Positions 24,560 through 32,565 of a stretch of 64,000 bases of DNA are shown one piece after another. Below the pieces are notes generated by a model. It did no database searches and was not told where the DNA came from. It worked only from the letters and a program-made list of their open reading frames with translations. Each line of letters begins with the position of its first letter. Position 1 is the stretch's first letter. The stretch comes from Lachnospiraceae bacterium (GTDB taxonomy: Bacteria > Bacillota > Clostridia > Oscillospirales > Ruminococcaceae): NCBI GenBank assembly GCA_023664705.1, contig JAMPFE010000010.1, forward strand, positions 33,173-97,172. Reading direction: 5' to 3'. The position numbers were made by a program, and so were the translations under genes.

Positions 24560-25513
24560 ATGGATACTGACGGCAGTCGAAGTATTGGCGATAAACAGGA
24601 AAACGAGCATAAGGCTGGAAAGGTGCTTTTGGCGCCGCTTATCTGGCTGAACAAGGGGCTTACGGCGCTGCTGAGGTCGGCGCTGGGGGCGAACTACGCG
24701 GACGTTACGGAGGATCAGGTGCGCGACCTTGTGGACGCTCTCGCGAGCGACGACGACGAGGACGGCATCGAGGAAAACTCGGCGCAGATGATAAACAACA
24801 TCTTCGAGTTCGACAACCGCACAGCCGCCGATGTTATGACCCACCGCACGAATATCGTGGGCGTGGACGTAAATTCCATTACGCTGGACGACCTGATATA
24901 TCTGGCGCTGGACTTGGGCTTTTCGCGGATCCCCGCGTATGAGGAGAGCATCGACAAGATAGTCGGCATAATCATCGTCAAGGATCTGCTCTGCCTTATC
25001 GGGAAAACCGACCTTTCCGATTTCAATGTCGCGGATTTTCTGCGCGACGTGAGCTACGTTCCCGAGTCCTGCTCCTGCCCCGACGTTTTCAAGACCCTCA
25101 CAGAGATGAAGTCGGGCATGGCGGTGGTCGTTGACGAATACGGTGGGACGGCGGGCATCGTTACGCTCGAGGACCTGATAGAGGCGGTCATGGGCGATAT
25201 ACGGGACGAATACGACGACGAAAAGCAGCTCATCACGAAAATCGACGAGAACACCTACGACGCCGCGGGCGAGGCGGACCCCGAGGAGGTTTTCGGGTTG
25301 TTCGGCGTCGAGCTGCCCGAGGACCACGAATACGAGACCATTTCGGGCTTTGTCACGGATAAGCTCGGGTATATCCCCGAGGGCACCGACTTGGTGCCGC
25401 CTACCGTGGAATATGAGGGCGTTATGCTTGCCGTCGTGCAGGTCGAGGACAGAAATATACTGAAAATACGGGCAACAAAGCTGCCCGAGCCGACAGAGGA
25501 CGAAAACGAATGA
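24560..25513 (+). CDS. CorC-like CBS domain protein
   Basis: 317 residues. After an acidic N-terminus comes a tandem CBS pair (about 80-205, with TAADVMTHRTNIVGVDVNS and MAVVVDEYGGTAGIVTLED) and a C-terminal CorC_HlyC domain (about 230-310, with ISGFVTDKLGYIPEGTD). The DUF21 membrane domain present in most HlyC/CorC transporters is absent, as in E. coli CorC, although the linker WLNKGLTALLRSALG is reminiscent of sequence just after DUF21. A magnesium or cobalt efflux-related role is inferred from family. It overlaps nth by ATGA. Confidence 0.85.
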   Translation: MDTDGSRSIGDKQENEHKAGKVLLAPLIWLNKGLTALLRSALGANYADVTEDQVRDLVDALASDDDEDGIEENSAQMINNIFEFDNRTAADVMTHRTNIVGVDVNSITLDDLIYLALDLGFSRIPAYEESIDKIVGIIIVKDLLCLIGKTDLSDFNVADFLRDVSYVPESCSCPDVFKTLTEMKSGMAVVVDEYGGTAGIVTLEDLIEAVMGDIRDEYDDEKQLITKIDENTYDAAGEADPEEVFGLFGVELPEDHEYETISGFVTDKLGYIPEGTDLVPPTVEYEGVMLAVVQVEDRNILKIRATKLPEPTEDENE

Positions 25514-26145
25514 CTAAAAAACAAAAGGCAGCCCAAGTTATCGAGCTGCTGAAAAAGGAATACCCCGACGTGAAGTGCGCGCTTGTCTACGAAAAGCCGC
25601 ACGAGCTGCTTATCGCGACAAGGCTCTCGGCGCAGTGCACCGACAAGCGTGTGAACCTTGTCACGCCCGCGCTGTTCGGGCGCTTCCCGAGCGTTGACGC
25701 GTTCGCGGAGGCGGAGGTCTCCGAGGTGGAGGAGTACATAAAGTCCTGCGGGCTGTACCACACCAAGGCGCAGGACATCGTGGAGATGTGCCGCGTGCTG
25801 AAGGGCGTTTACGGCGGCAGCGTTCCCGACAGCATTGAGGAGCTTGTAAAGCTTCCCGGAGTCGGCAGAAAGACCGCAAATCTCATCGTCGGCGACCTGT
25901 ACGGAAAGCCCGCTATGGTCTGCGATACGCACGTAATACGCCTCACGAACAGGCTCGGGCTGTCGCAGGGGAAAGACGCGGCGCAGGTCGAAAAGCAGCT
26001 CCGCGCGGTAGTTCCCCCCGAGGAGGGGCTGTATTTCTGCCACCGCCTTGTCTGGCACGGCAGGGGAGTTTGCTCCGCGAGAGCGCCGAAATGCGCGGAA
26101 TGTGCCCTGTCGGGCGTATGCGCGGAGTTCAAAAGCAAAAAATAA
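25510..26145 (+). CDS. nth: Endonuclease III
   Basis: 211 residues, a bifunctional DNA glycosylase/AP lyase for oxidised pyrimidines. The helix-hairpin-helix LPGVGRKTANLIVG carries the catalytic Lys, the catalytic Asp lies in VCDTHVIRL, and the iron-sulfur cluster loop follows the C-x6-C-x2-C-x5-C spacing (CSARAPKCAECALSGVC). It overlaps the CorC-like gene by ATGA and ends inside a bidirectional terminator. Confidence 0.97.
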   Translation: MTKKQKAAQVIELLKKEYPDVKCALVYEKPHELLIATRLSAQCTDKRVNLVTPALFGRFPSVDAFAEAEVSEVEEYIKSCGLYHTKAQDIVEMCRVLKGVYGGSVPDSIEELVKLPGVGRKTANLIVGDLYGKPAMVCDTHVIRLTNRLGLSQGKDAAQVEKQLRAVVPPEEGLYFCHRLVWHGRGVCSARAPKCAECALSGVCAEFKSKK

Positions 26146-26180
26146 TTCCCGTTTTCCAAGCAAAACGGGAATTATTTTTA
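26142..26180. terminator. Bidirectional terminator between nth and dut
   Basis: ATAATTCCCGTTTT (26142-26155) pairs with AAAACGGGAATTAT (26162-26175), with A/T runs outside both arms. It serves the convergent nth and dut genes. Confidence 0.9.
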
Positions 26181-26669
26181 TTTGCTCGTGCTCCCGAAGC
26201 CGCCGTTGCGGACGCCGTCCGCTTCGTCGTCCTCGGTTATCCCGTATTCGGTGAAGATGCCCTGCATAAAGCCCGTCCCCGCCGCGATAGTGACGGTTTT
26301 GCCCTCTTTGCTGTCGTTCGTTATCTTGGCGAGAATATGCCCCTCGTTATCCGAATTGTAATAATCGCTGTCGATTATCCCGACAGTATTATCGAGCTGC
26401 AAGCGAAACTTAAAGCCCAGCCCGCTGCGCGGATAAAGCGACAAAAGCCAGCCCTCCGCTATCTTCACGCGCACGCCCGTCGGCACCTTTACCGTCTCGC
26501 CCGCCTTGAGCTCGATATCGAACGGCGCGAAGAAGTCATATCCCGCCGAGCCCGAGGTCGCCCTTTTCGGCAGCGCAATGCCGTCGTAGACACTCTCCGC
26601 GTCGGCTCGCGCGCAGCCCGCCTTAAACTGCCCGAGCGAGACCTTTTCAAATTTTGCTATTCGTTTCAT
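26178..26669 (-). CDS. dut: dUTP diphosphatase
   Basis: 163 residues, trimeric dUTPase family, hydrolysing dUTP to dUMP. All five motifs are seen: SAGYDFFAP, PRSGLGFKF, VGIIDSDYY, GTGFMQGIF and the C-terminal RNGGFGSTSK. Motif 3 has YNSDN where RG usually follows, and motif 4 has Met before Gln instead of the usual Ala. Stand-alone unit with AGGAGG upstream of ATG. Confidence 0.95.
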   Translation of the reverse strand: MKRIAKFEKVSLGQFKAGCARADAESVYDGIALPKRATSGSAGYDFFAPFDIELKAGETVKVPTGVRVKIAEGWLLSLYPRSGLGFKFRLQLDNTVGIIDSDYYNSDNEGHILAKITNDSKEGKTVTIAAGTGFMQGIFTEYGITEDDEADGVRNGGFGSTSK

Positions 26670-26699
26670 TTTTCCTCCTTTTCGGAACGTCCGTTAAAT

Positions 26700-26724
26700 A
26701 AAAAAGCTCTTGCAATGCAAGAGC
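26700..26724 (-). terminator. Terminator of tRNA-Ala
   Basis: On the minus strand GCTCTTGC, ATT loop, GCAAGAGC, then six T, starting ten bases after the tRNA CCA end. Confidence 0.85.
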
Positions 26725-26733
26725 CTTTTTATT

Positions 26734-26809
26734 TGGTGGAGATAAGGGGATTCGAACCCCTGACCTCTTACATGCGAAGCAAGCGCTCTCCCAGCTGAGC
26801 TATACCCCC
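26734..26809 (-). tRNA. tRNA-Ala (anticodon CGC)
   Basis: Cloverleaf of 76 bases with encoded CCA. Acceptor GGGGGTA pairs with TATCTCC, giving the G3-U70 wobble that identifies tRNA-Ala. The anticodon loop is TTCGCAT. The T arm contains GGTTCGAATCC. Confidence 0.96.
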
Positions 26810-26859
26810 AAATTTTCTCCCAATCTTGTAACTCGGGAGATAGAAATCCATTTAAGATA

Positions 26860-26964
26860 TTACGTGTCGTCCCACTGCTTATCCCAATCGTCAATCGCAT
26901 CCTCGTAAGCGTCTGCCAAATCATCGCCTTCCGCACCCAAAAGGTCTTCCCAATCAATACCCAT
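26860..26964 (-). CDS. Small acidic protein, 34 residues
   Basis: ATG at 26964 is preceded by GAGGAGAAG. The frame opens MGIDWEDLLGAEGDDLADAY and is very acidic with two late Trp. It lies between tRNA-Ala and a structured repeat, in an otherwise gene-free gap. Small MGIDWE-type proteins are familiar to me from Firmicutes genomes, but no function is known. Confidence 0.55.
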   Translation of the reverse strand: MGIDWEDLLGAEGDDLADAYEDAIDDWDKQWDDT

Positions 26965-27064
26965 AACCGCTTCTCCTCACTTTCCAAAAAACATATGCCA
27001 AAACTTTCAACGTTACAATTATACCACATTCTCCGCTGTTTGTCAAGGGGTTTTTTAAAAAAAG

Positions 27065-27188
27065 GAAAAATCCCTCCCAAAGCGTGCCGACTTTGGCATT
27101 TCGTTTCATAAAAAATCGGTGTCAAACGTTTTCGCTCGACACCGATAAACTTCTGTATCACACGCTCCCTAAACGGGAGGGATTTTTC
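27065..27188 (-). repeat. Structured repeat, copy 1
   Basis: Outer inverted repeat GAAAAATCCCTCCC (27065-27078) with GGGAGGGATTTTTC (27175-27188), and an inner hairpin ATCGGTGTC...GACACCGAT (27115-27146). On the minus strand the inner hairpin is followed by six T, so it likely terminates the secreted-protein gene at 27193. Related copies are at 27926-28062 and 56531-56646. Confidence 0.85.
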
Positions 27189-27192
27189 GTTG

Positions 27193-27825
27193 TTAGTTTT
27201 CCTTAAATGCTATATTCGCCGGACTGCACTTTACGGTTTTTTCACCTTTGACATTAACATCAAGCTCCAATGTGCACGTTATGTGGTTGCCGCTGCTTTT
27301 TTCCATATCAACCGTATATTTTATATAAGCATATTTATCACCAAAAAACGCGCCGCCGTAATTGTTTTTGCTCTCAAGCCCCTTCGGTGTTATTATCGGA
27401 TATTTTTGATAGGTAAGAGATGTAGCGGCCGGTTGATAGTATGTGTCAACGCTTACGGTGTTCTCGTTTTCATTCCATGAGAACGCACCGCCCAACTTCA
27501 TTTGCATCAAGGCAACGCTGTCTTGTGTTGAATCGTTGTAAACTCTCATTACCGCAAAATAATCTACATGATTCCCCGTTGACGACAGCATCACCGCCTC
27601 GGGCGAATAGACCTCTACGACATATCTCAAGCCGTCCTTTACCGACTCGCCCTCACCTACGAGCACCATTTCATCAAAGCTTGGGATATCCTCCATCAAC
27701 ACTAAACCATACTCCGCCGCCGATTTGTCGTCACCGGACGCAAACGCGATCGTTGTGCTTGCTCCGACTGTAAGCAATGTTGCCGCGCTTAATACGGCTG
27801 CCAAAGTCTTTTTGAATTTTTTCAT
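27193..27825 (-). CDS. Secreted hypothetical protein
   Basis: 210 residues from ATG at 27825 (MKKFKKTLAAVLSAATLLTV), with GAGAGGAG upstream. A Sec signal peptide ends around residue 30 (IAFASG). The mature part is beta-rich (VDYFAVMRVYNDSTQDSVAL, YAYIKYTVDMEKSSGNHITC) and resembles immunoglobulin-like or cell-surface accessory proteins, but I recognise no family. It stands alone between two copies of the same structured repeat, and its codon use is more A/T-rich than the ribosomal genes, so it could be a late insertion beside the operon. Confidence 0.75.
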   Translation of the reverse strand: MKKFKKTLAAVLSAATLLTVGASTTIAFASGDDKSAAEYGLVLMEDIPSFDEMVLVGEGESVKDGLRYVVEVYSPEAVMLSSTGNHVDYFAVMRVYNDSTQDSVALMQMKLGGAFSWNENENTVSVDTYYQPAATSLTYQKYPIITPKGLESKNNYGGAFFGDKYAYIKYTVDMEKSSGNHITCTLELDVNVKGEKTVKCSPANIAFKEN

Positions 27826-27925
27826 AATTTTTCTCCTCTCCACAAAGCAATAACAGTCATTCTTCCTATGTAGTTATTGTACCGCACATACTTCGATTTG
27901 TCAAGTGTTTTTTGAAAAAAAGCGA

Positions 27926-28062
27926 GAAAAATCCCTCCCAAGGCGTGCCGCCGTGGCGGCAGCTTCTGCCTTTGGCATTTCGTTTCATAAAAAATCGGTG
28001 TCAAACGTTTTCGCTCGACACCGATAAACTTCTACATCACACACTCCCTAAACGGGAGGGAT
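27926..28062 (-). repeat. Structured repeat, copy 2
   Basis: Outer arms GAAAAATCCCTCCC (27926-27939) and GGGAGGGAT (28054-28062); inner hairpin 27994-28025. On the minus strand the inner hairpin plus T run is the apparent terminator of the ribosomal protein operon after rplQ. It differs from copy 1 by a small insertion near 27948-27965. Confidence 0.85.
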
Positions 28063-28070
28063 AAATATTA

Positions 28071-28421
28071 TCAATCGCGGATAAGCTCTATGATTGCCAT
28101 TTCCGCAGCGTCGCCGCGGCGCGGACCGAGCTTGTAAATTCTGGTATAACCGCTGTTGCGGGAGTCGTACTTGCCCTCCGCGGTATCGTCAAACAGCTTC
28201 TTCGCAACGTCCTCCTTGGTGATGTACGAATAAACCTGACGCTTTGTGTGAAGCGTGTTAACCTTGCTTAGGGTAATCATTTTCTCCGCCTCCGCGCGAA
28301 CTTCCTTAGCGCGGGTCACGGTAGTTTCGATCTTCCCGTTTTCAAACAGAAAAGTGACCATGCCTCTGAGCATTGCTTTTCTGTGGTCGCTGGCTCTACC
28401 CAGCTTTCTTGAACCTGGCAT
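28071..28421 (-). CDS. rplQ: 50S ribosomal protein L17
   Basis: 116 residues (MPGSRKLGRASDHRKAML), full length. Last gene of the super-operon, after rpoA. It ends eight bases before structured repeat copy 2. Confidence 0.97.
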   Translation of the reverse strand: MPGSRKLGRASDHRKAMLRGMVTFLFENGKIETTVTRAKEVRAEAEKMITLSKVNTLHTKRQVYSYITKEDVAKKLFDDTAEGKYDSRNSGYTRIYKLGPRRGDAAEMAIIELIRD

Positions 28422-28448
28422 TTTATTTTCTCCTTTCGGTAGAATTTA

Positions 28449-29408
28449 TCAATTGTTTTCCTCGGAGCTCATAAGGTCGCAGCCGAGCGATTGCAGCTTC
28501 GCCTTGACCTCGTCAAAGGACTTCTTGCCGAGGTTTCTGACCTTCATCATATCCTCGGGCGACTTGTTTACGAGATCCTCAACGGTGTTTATACCCGCTC
28601 TCTTCAAGCAGTTGAAGGAACGCACAGACAACTCGAGCTCCTCGATAGTCATCTCGAGGACCTTGTCCTTGCGGCTTTCCTCCTTTGTCTCCATAAGCTC
28701 CTGCGGGTTTGTCTCGTCGGAGAGCTCCGCAAAAAGCTGAAGCCTCTCGATAAGAATCTTCGCCGCATAGGAAACGGCTTCCTTAGCGGAGATCGTGCCG
28801 TCCGTCCATATTTCTATGATGAGCTTTTCGTAGTCCGTCCTTTGTCCCACACGCGTATTTTCAACGGTGTAGTTGCACTTCAGAACGGGGGTATAAATGC
28901 TGTCGATCGGGATAACGCCTATCACGGGCTGGAGCTGCGCCTTGTTCTGCTCCGCCGCGACATAGCCTCTGCCTCTGTCGAGCGTGATGTCCATATACAG
29001 CTTTGCGCCCGTGCTGAGCGTCGCGATGTGCATACCGGGGTCGAGTATCTCGACCTCGGAATCGGTCTTGATATCGCCCGCCGTGACCTCGCACTCGCCC
29101 TCGGCCTCGATGTAAATGGTCTTGGGAGCCTCGCCGTACATCTTGGCTCTCAGCCCCTTGATGTTGAGTATTATTTCCGTAACGTCTTCTTTAACGCCGG
29201 GAATGGTCGAAAACTCGTGCTGAACGCCGTCAATTTTAACGGACGTCGCGGCAACTCCCGGCAATGAGGAGAGTAACACACGTCTCAGGCTGTTGCCCAA
29301 TGTGTTTCCATATCCGCTCTGAAGAGGCTCCAGAACGAACATTCCATAAGTTCCGTCCGACCTTAACTTGAAGGTCTCTATGTTGAGCTTTTCGATTTTT
29401 TCAAGCAT
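28449..29408 (-). CDS. rpoA: RNA polymerase alpha subunit
   Basis: 319 residues. The N-terminal dimerisation domain (about 1-230) has VLEPLQSGYGNTLGNSLRR and the C-terminal domain (about 250-315) has KRAGINTVEDLVNKS and RNLGKKSFDEVKAKL, which contact DNA and activators. Normal length. It is separated from rpsD by 233 bases that hold a GGCGC/GCGCC hairpin (near 29572-29592) but no gene; an internal promoter is possible. Confidence 0.98.
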   Translation of the reverse strand: MLEKIEKLNIETFKLRSDGTYGMFVLEPLQSGYGNTLGNSLRRVLLSSLPGVAATSVKIDGVQHEFSTIPGVKEDVTEIILNIKGLRAKMYGEAPKTIYIEAEGECEVTAGDIKTDSEVEILDPGMHIATLSTGAKLYMDITLDRGRGYVAAEQNKAQLQPVIGVIPIDSIYTPVLKCNYTVENTRVGQRTDYEKLIIEIWTDGTISAKEAVSYAAKILIERLQLFAELSDETNPQELMETKEESRKDKVLEMTIEELELSVRSFNCLKRAGINTVEDLVNKSPEDMMKVRNLGKKSFDEVKAKLQSLGCDLMSSEENN

Positions 29409-29641
29409 TTGGTAACCCTCCCACCAGCTTTTCCGTCAGCGGCACGCTATGCGCCGCCTTAAGTTAATTATCCTGTGCGTCCGACCCGCGCAAACGCAGG
29501 GTCATGCCGTATTCACTGTTAATTTTAAATCACGCTCTGCGCCTTATACAACAAAGTATTGACGTAAATCACGCGGCGCAAACACCGCGCCGTGCGTGAA
29601 TTAAAAATAACTGCACTAAATATCTGTATGCAAAACTGCAA

Positions 29642-30247
29642 TTATTTAGAATACAGCTCGATAATTAAGTGCTCTGCGATCTCAAAGTCGAGATCCTCGC
29701 GCTGGAAAGAACGTGTTACCTTAGCCGCCTGCTTTTCCTTGTCTACGTCGAGCCACATAGGAGTAAGTCTGCCGCCCGCGACCTCCGCGATCTGCTCAAA
29801 CTTCTTGCTCTTCTTGCTCTTCTCGCGCAGGGAAACGGTGTCGCCCACCTTAACTCTGTAAGAGGGAATATCAACTCTCTTGCCGTTCACACAGAAATGA
29901 CCGTGAGTTACAAGCTGACGAGCCTCGCGGCGCGTTGTTGCCATACCCATTCTGAAAACGATGTTATCAAGTCTGCTCTCAAGCAGTCTGATGAGGTTTT
30001 CGCCCGCAATGCCCTCTTCCTTGGTAGCGAGCTCGTAGTAGTGATAGAACTGCTTTTCGAGGACACCGTAAACGAATTTCAGCTTCTGCTTTTCCTTAAG
30101 CTGCTGTCCGTACTCGGAAACCTTCTTGCGGCGTGCGCCGTCCTTCTGGAACCTCTTGGACTTCTTGTTCTCGGAATAGCCCAGCACAGCGGGGCTGATG
30201 TCGAGACTTCTGCACTTTTTCAAAATCGGGTCGCGATTTACTGCCAT
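29642..30247 (-). CDS. rpsD: 30S ribosomal protein S4
   Basis: 201 residues, zinc-free form: the N-terminal region has only one Cys (KKCRSLDIS) and lacks the CxxC pairs. The S4 RNA-binding domain is seen at RLLESRLDNIVFRMGMATTR. Primary 16S rRNA binder and, in B. subtilis, autoregulatory. AGGAT-type site upstream of ATG. Confidence 0.97.
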   Translation of the reverse strand: MAVNRDPILKKCRSLDISPAVLGYSENKKSKRFQKDGARRKKVSEYGQQLKEKQKLKFVYGVLEKQFYHYYELATKEEGIAGENLIRLLESRLDNIVFRMGMATTRREARQLVTHGHFCVNGKRVDIPSYRVKVGDTVSLREKSKKSKKFEQIAEVAGGRLTPMWLDVDKEKQAAKVTRSFQREDLDFEIAEHLIIELYSK

Positions 30248-30341
30248 AATAAAAATCCTCCGTTAATCTAAAACATATCGGTTTTCTCAACCGACGCCAA
30301 GCAAACGTTGCGCTTGGTCTCTTATCTCTTGCTTCTTCCCA

Positions 30342-30737
30342 TCAGACGCGTCTTCTCTTCGGGGGACGGCATCCGTTGTGGGGGATAGGTGTTACGTCCT
30401 TGATGAGCTTTACCTCAAGCCCCGCCGCCTGAAGCGCGCGAATAGCCGCCTCACGGCCCTGACCGGGACCCTTTACGAAAACCTCGACGGTCTTAAGCCC
30501 GTGCTCCATAGCAGCCTTAGCCGCAACGTCGGCAGCGGTCTGCGCCGCAAACGGAGTGGACTTTCTCGAGCCGCGGAAGCCCAAGCCGCCCGCGGAAGCC
30601 CACGAAAGAGCGTTTCCCTGAAGGTCGGTGATAGTCACTATCGTGTTGTTAAAGGACGACTGAATATGAGCCGCGCCGTTTTCGATGTTCTTGCGCTCGC
30701 GGCGTCTGCGGATAACCTGTTTTTTAGCCTGTGCCAT
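30342..30737 (-). CDS. rpsK: 30S ribosomal protein S11
   Basis: 131 residues. NNTIVTITDLQGNALSWASA and the C-terminal PHNGCRPPKRRRV are the S11 signatures. It lies between rpsM and rpsD as in other Firmicutes alpha operons. Confidence 0.98.
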   Translation of the reverse strand: MAQAKKQVIRRRRERKNIENGAAHIQSSFNNTIVTITDLQGNALSWASAGGLGFRGSRKSTPFAAQTAADVAAKAAMEHGLKTVEVFVKGPGQGREAAIRALQAAGLEVKLIKDVTPIPHNGCRPPKRRRV

Positions 30738-30756
30738 TTATTTACCGCCTTTCCTA

Positions 30757-31128
30757 TTACTTCTTCTTGTTTGCAATGGTCTTCTTCGGACCCTTGCGTG
30801 TTCTGGCGTTGGTCTTTGTGCGCTGACCGCGAACGGGCAGACCCTTGCGGTGACGCTGACCGCGGTAGCAGTTTATCTCAACGAGACGCTTGATGTTGAG
30901 AGCCACCATTCTTCTCAGGTCGCCCTCCACAACGTAGCCGTCCTTGTCGATGACCTCGCGGATCTTCGCCTCCTCTGCGTCGGAGAGATCCTTAACGCGG
31001 GTATCGGGATTAACTCCCGCCTTTGCCAGAATATCGTTAGCGGACTTTCTGCCAATGCCGTAAACGTAGGTTAAGCCTATCTCTACGCGCTTTTCCTTAG
31101 GCAGGTCCACACCGGCAATTCTTGCCAT
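30757..31128 (-). CDS. rpsM: 30S ribosomal protein S13
   Basis: 123 residues beginning MARIAGVDLPKEKRVEIGLT, with the basic C-terminal tail GQRTKTNARTRKGPKKTI that contacts tRNA in the P site. Located between rpmJ and rpsK. Confidence 0.98.
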   Translation of the reverse strand: MARIAGVDLPKEKRVEIGLTYVYGIGRKSANDILAKAGVNPDTRVKDLSDAEEAKIREVIDKDGYVVEGDLRRMVALNIKRLVEINCYRGQRHRKGLPVRGQRTKTNARTRKGPKKTIANKKK

Positions 31129-31140
31129 ACAATTTCCTCC

Positions 31141-31254
31141 TTATCCCTGTCTCTGTTTGTGCTTGGGTTCAACACAAATAACCATAACTTTACCCTTGCG
31201 CTTTATGACCTTGCATTTATCGCACATGGGTTTTACCGAAGGTCTAACTTTCAT
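31141..31254 (-). CDS. rpmJ: 50S ribosomal protein L36
   Basis: 37 residues, MKVRPSVKPMCDKCKVIKRK onward, ending CVEPKHKQRQG. Zinc ligands are C11, C14, C27 and H32 (C-x2-C-x12-C-x4-H). Found by reading between infA and rpsM. Confidence 0.96.
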   Translation of the reverse strand: MKVRPSVKPMCDKCKVIKRKGKVMVICVEPKHKQRQG

Positions 31255-31305
31255 CGTAATACCCTCCTTAAAGGTTCACTTTTGCGGCAGCCTCACGCGG
31301 TGAGT

Positions 31306-31524
31306 TCACTTGGCACGCCATGTGATTCTGCCTTTGGTAAGGTCGTAGGGCGACATTTCAACAGTCACCTTGTCGCCCGGCAGTATGCGGATATAATTCA
31401 TCCGCAGCTTGCCGCTGATGTGCGCCAATATCTGGTGACCGTTCGAAAGCTCCACCTTGAACTGCGCGTTCGGCAGCGCCTCGAGTATCGTTCCTTCTAC
31501 TTCCAATACGTCTTCCTTAGACAA
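31306..31524 (-). CDS. infA: Translation initiation factor IF-1
   Basis: 72 residues. The OB fold reads EVEGTILEALPNAQFKVEL through DLTKGRITWRAK. I place the start at TTG 31524 (reading as MSKEDVLEVEG) because AGGAG is 10 bases upstream and the protein then matches the family. A GTG nine bases earlier is nearly on top of the SD sequence and overlaps the upstream stop codon. Confidence 0.93.
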   Translation of the reverse strand: MSKEDVLEVEGTILEALPNAQFKVELSNGHQILAHISGKLRMNYIRILPGDKVTVEMSPYDLTKGRITWRAK

Positions 31525-31525
31525 G

Positions 31526-31786
31526 CTATTCACTCTCCTGTAACGTGCAATCGGGGCTCAACGCTCTCAGCGTCCGCCGCAGCCTTTTGTCCGTCATACC
31601 CTCGAGCTCCAGAAAGCCCGAGGTCGCGCGGACGTGCTTAACATTCTTCTTTTTCGGGGAATCGAGCTTCCGCTCTTTTCCGTCGGCAACGTAACAAAAC
31701 ATGCCATCAGCTCCTGTCACGACCATGTATCTTCCGCTGTCGTGCCCCGCGGAGCTTATGACCACTCTTCCGACCGTAATATCCAT
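31526..31786 (-). CDS. KOW-domain RNA-binding protein
   Basis: 86 residues, with a KOW/L14e-like N-terminus (DITVGRVVISSAGHDSGRYM) and GKERKLDSPKKKNVKHVR. A protein of this type occurs between map and infA in many Clostridia. Its role is unproven, presumably ribosome- or RNA-related. It overlaps map by one base and infA's leader. Confidence 0.85.
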   Translation of the reverse strand: MDITVGRVVISSAGHDSGRYMVVTGADGMFCYVADGKERKLDSPKKKNVKHVRATSGFLELEGMTDKRLRRTLRALSPDCTLQESE

Positions 31787-32541
31787 CAGTGACTCTCCAG
31801 CGTCAGAATAACGGGTTCGCCGTTCGTAACGGCGATAGTGTGCTCAAAGTGGCAGGAAAGACTTCCGTCGGTAGTAACCACCGTCCACTTGTCGCCCAAT
31901 ATCTTTACCCGCCGCGAGTGGGAATTTACCATCGGCTCGATAGCGATCGTCATACCCGGCATAAGCCTCGGACCGTGCCCCGCCTTGCCCTCGTTCGGCA
32001 CCTCGGGGTCCTCGTGCATCTGAGTGCCTATCCCGTGACCTATAAACTTTTCGGCGCAGGCATACCCGCCGCTCTCCACGTGAGTTTGGATAGCATGGGA
32101 AATGTCGCCTATGCGGTTGCCCGCGACAGCCTGCGCGATGCCCTTGTACAGAGCCTCCTCGGTGAATTTCATCAGCCGTTCCGCTTCCTCGGACACCTTG
32201 CCGACCTTAAAGGTCCTGGTATTGTCGCCCATATAGCCGTTGAGCTCCGCCACGATGTCGCAGGACACGATGTCGCCTTCCCTCAGCACCCGTCTTTTGG
32301 ACGGTATCGCGTGGATAAGCTCCTCGTTTATCGAGTAGCAGTTATGCCCCGGAAAGCCCTCGAAGCCCTTGCACGGGGAGTGCCCGCCCTTGGAGCGGAT
32401 GTAGTCGTCGACGATCTTGTCGAGCTCCCACGTCGATATCCCCGGAACGGCATGCTTCCCCGCGAGCGCGAGCGCCTGCGCAGCAAGCTCCCCCGCCTTC
32501 ATCATAGCCTTAAGCTCGGTTGGATTTTTGATTTGGATCAT
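31786..32541 (-). CDS. map: Methionine aminopeptidase, type I
   Basis: 251 residues. It removes the initiator Met co-translationally. Metal ligands lie in VSCDIVAELNGYMGDNTRTF (two Asp), GHGIGTQMHEDPEVPN (His) and TIAIEPMVN (Glu), plus a final Glu near the end. One base overlap with the KOW gene; 24 bases after adk. Confidence 0.97.
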   Translation of the reverse strand: MIQIKNPTELKAMMKAGELAAQALALAGKHAVPGISTWELDKIVDDYIRSKGGHSPCKGFEGFPGHNCYSINEELIHAIPSKRRVLREGDIVSCDIVAELNGYMGDNTRTFKVGKVSEEAERLMKFTEEALYKGIAQAVAGNRIGDISHAIQTHVESGGYACAEKFIGHGIGTQMHEDPEVPNEGKAGHGPRLMPGMTIAIEPMVNSHSRRVKILGDKWTVVTTDGSLSCHFEHTIAVTNGEPVILTLESH

Positions 32542-32565
32542 TTGTCTGTACGCTTTCTAAAGGGC

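Noticed and set aside
26694..27161. 155-codon minus-strand frame across tRNA-Ala
   Set aside because: It runs through the tRNA and its terminator (reading SSAGRALASHVRGQG), a well-known spurious translation of tRNA sequence.
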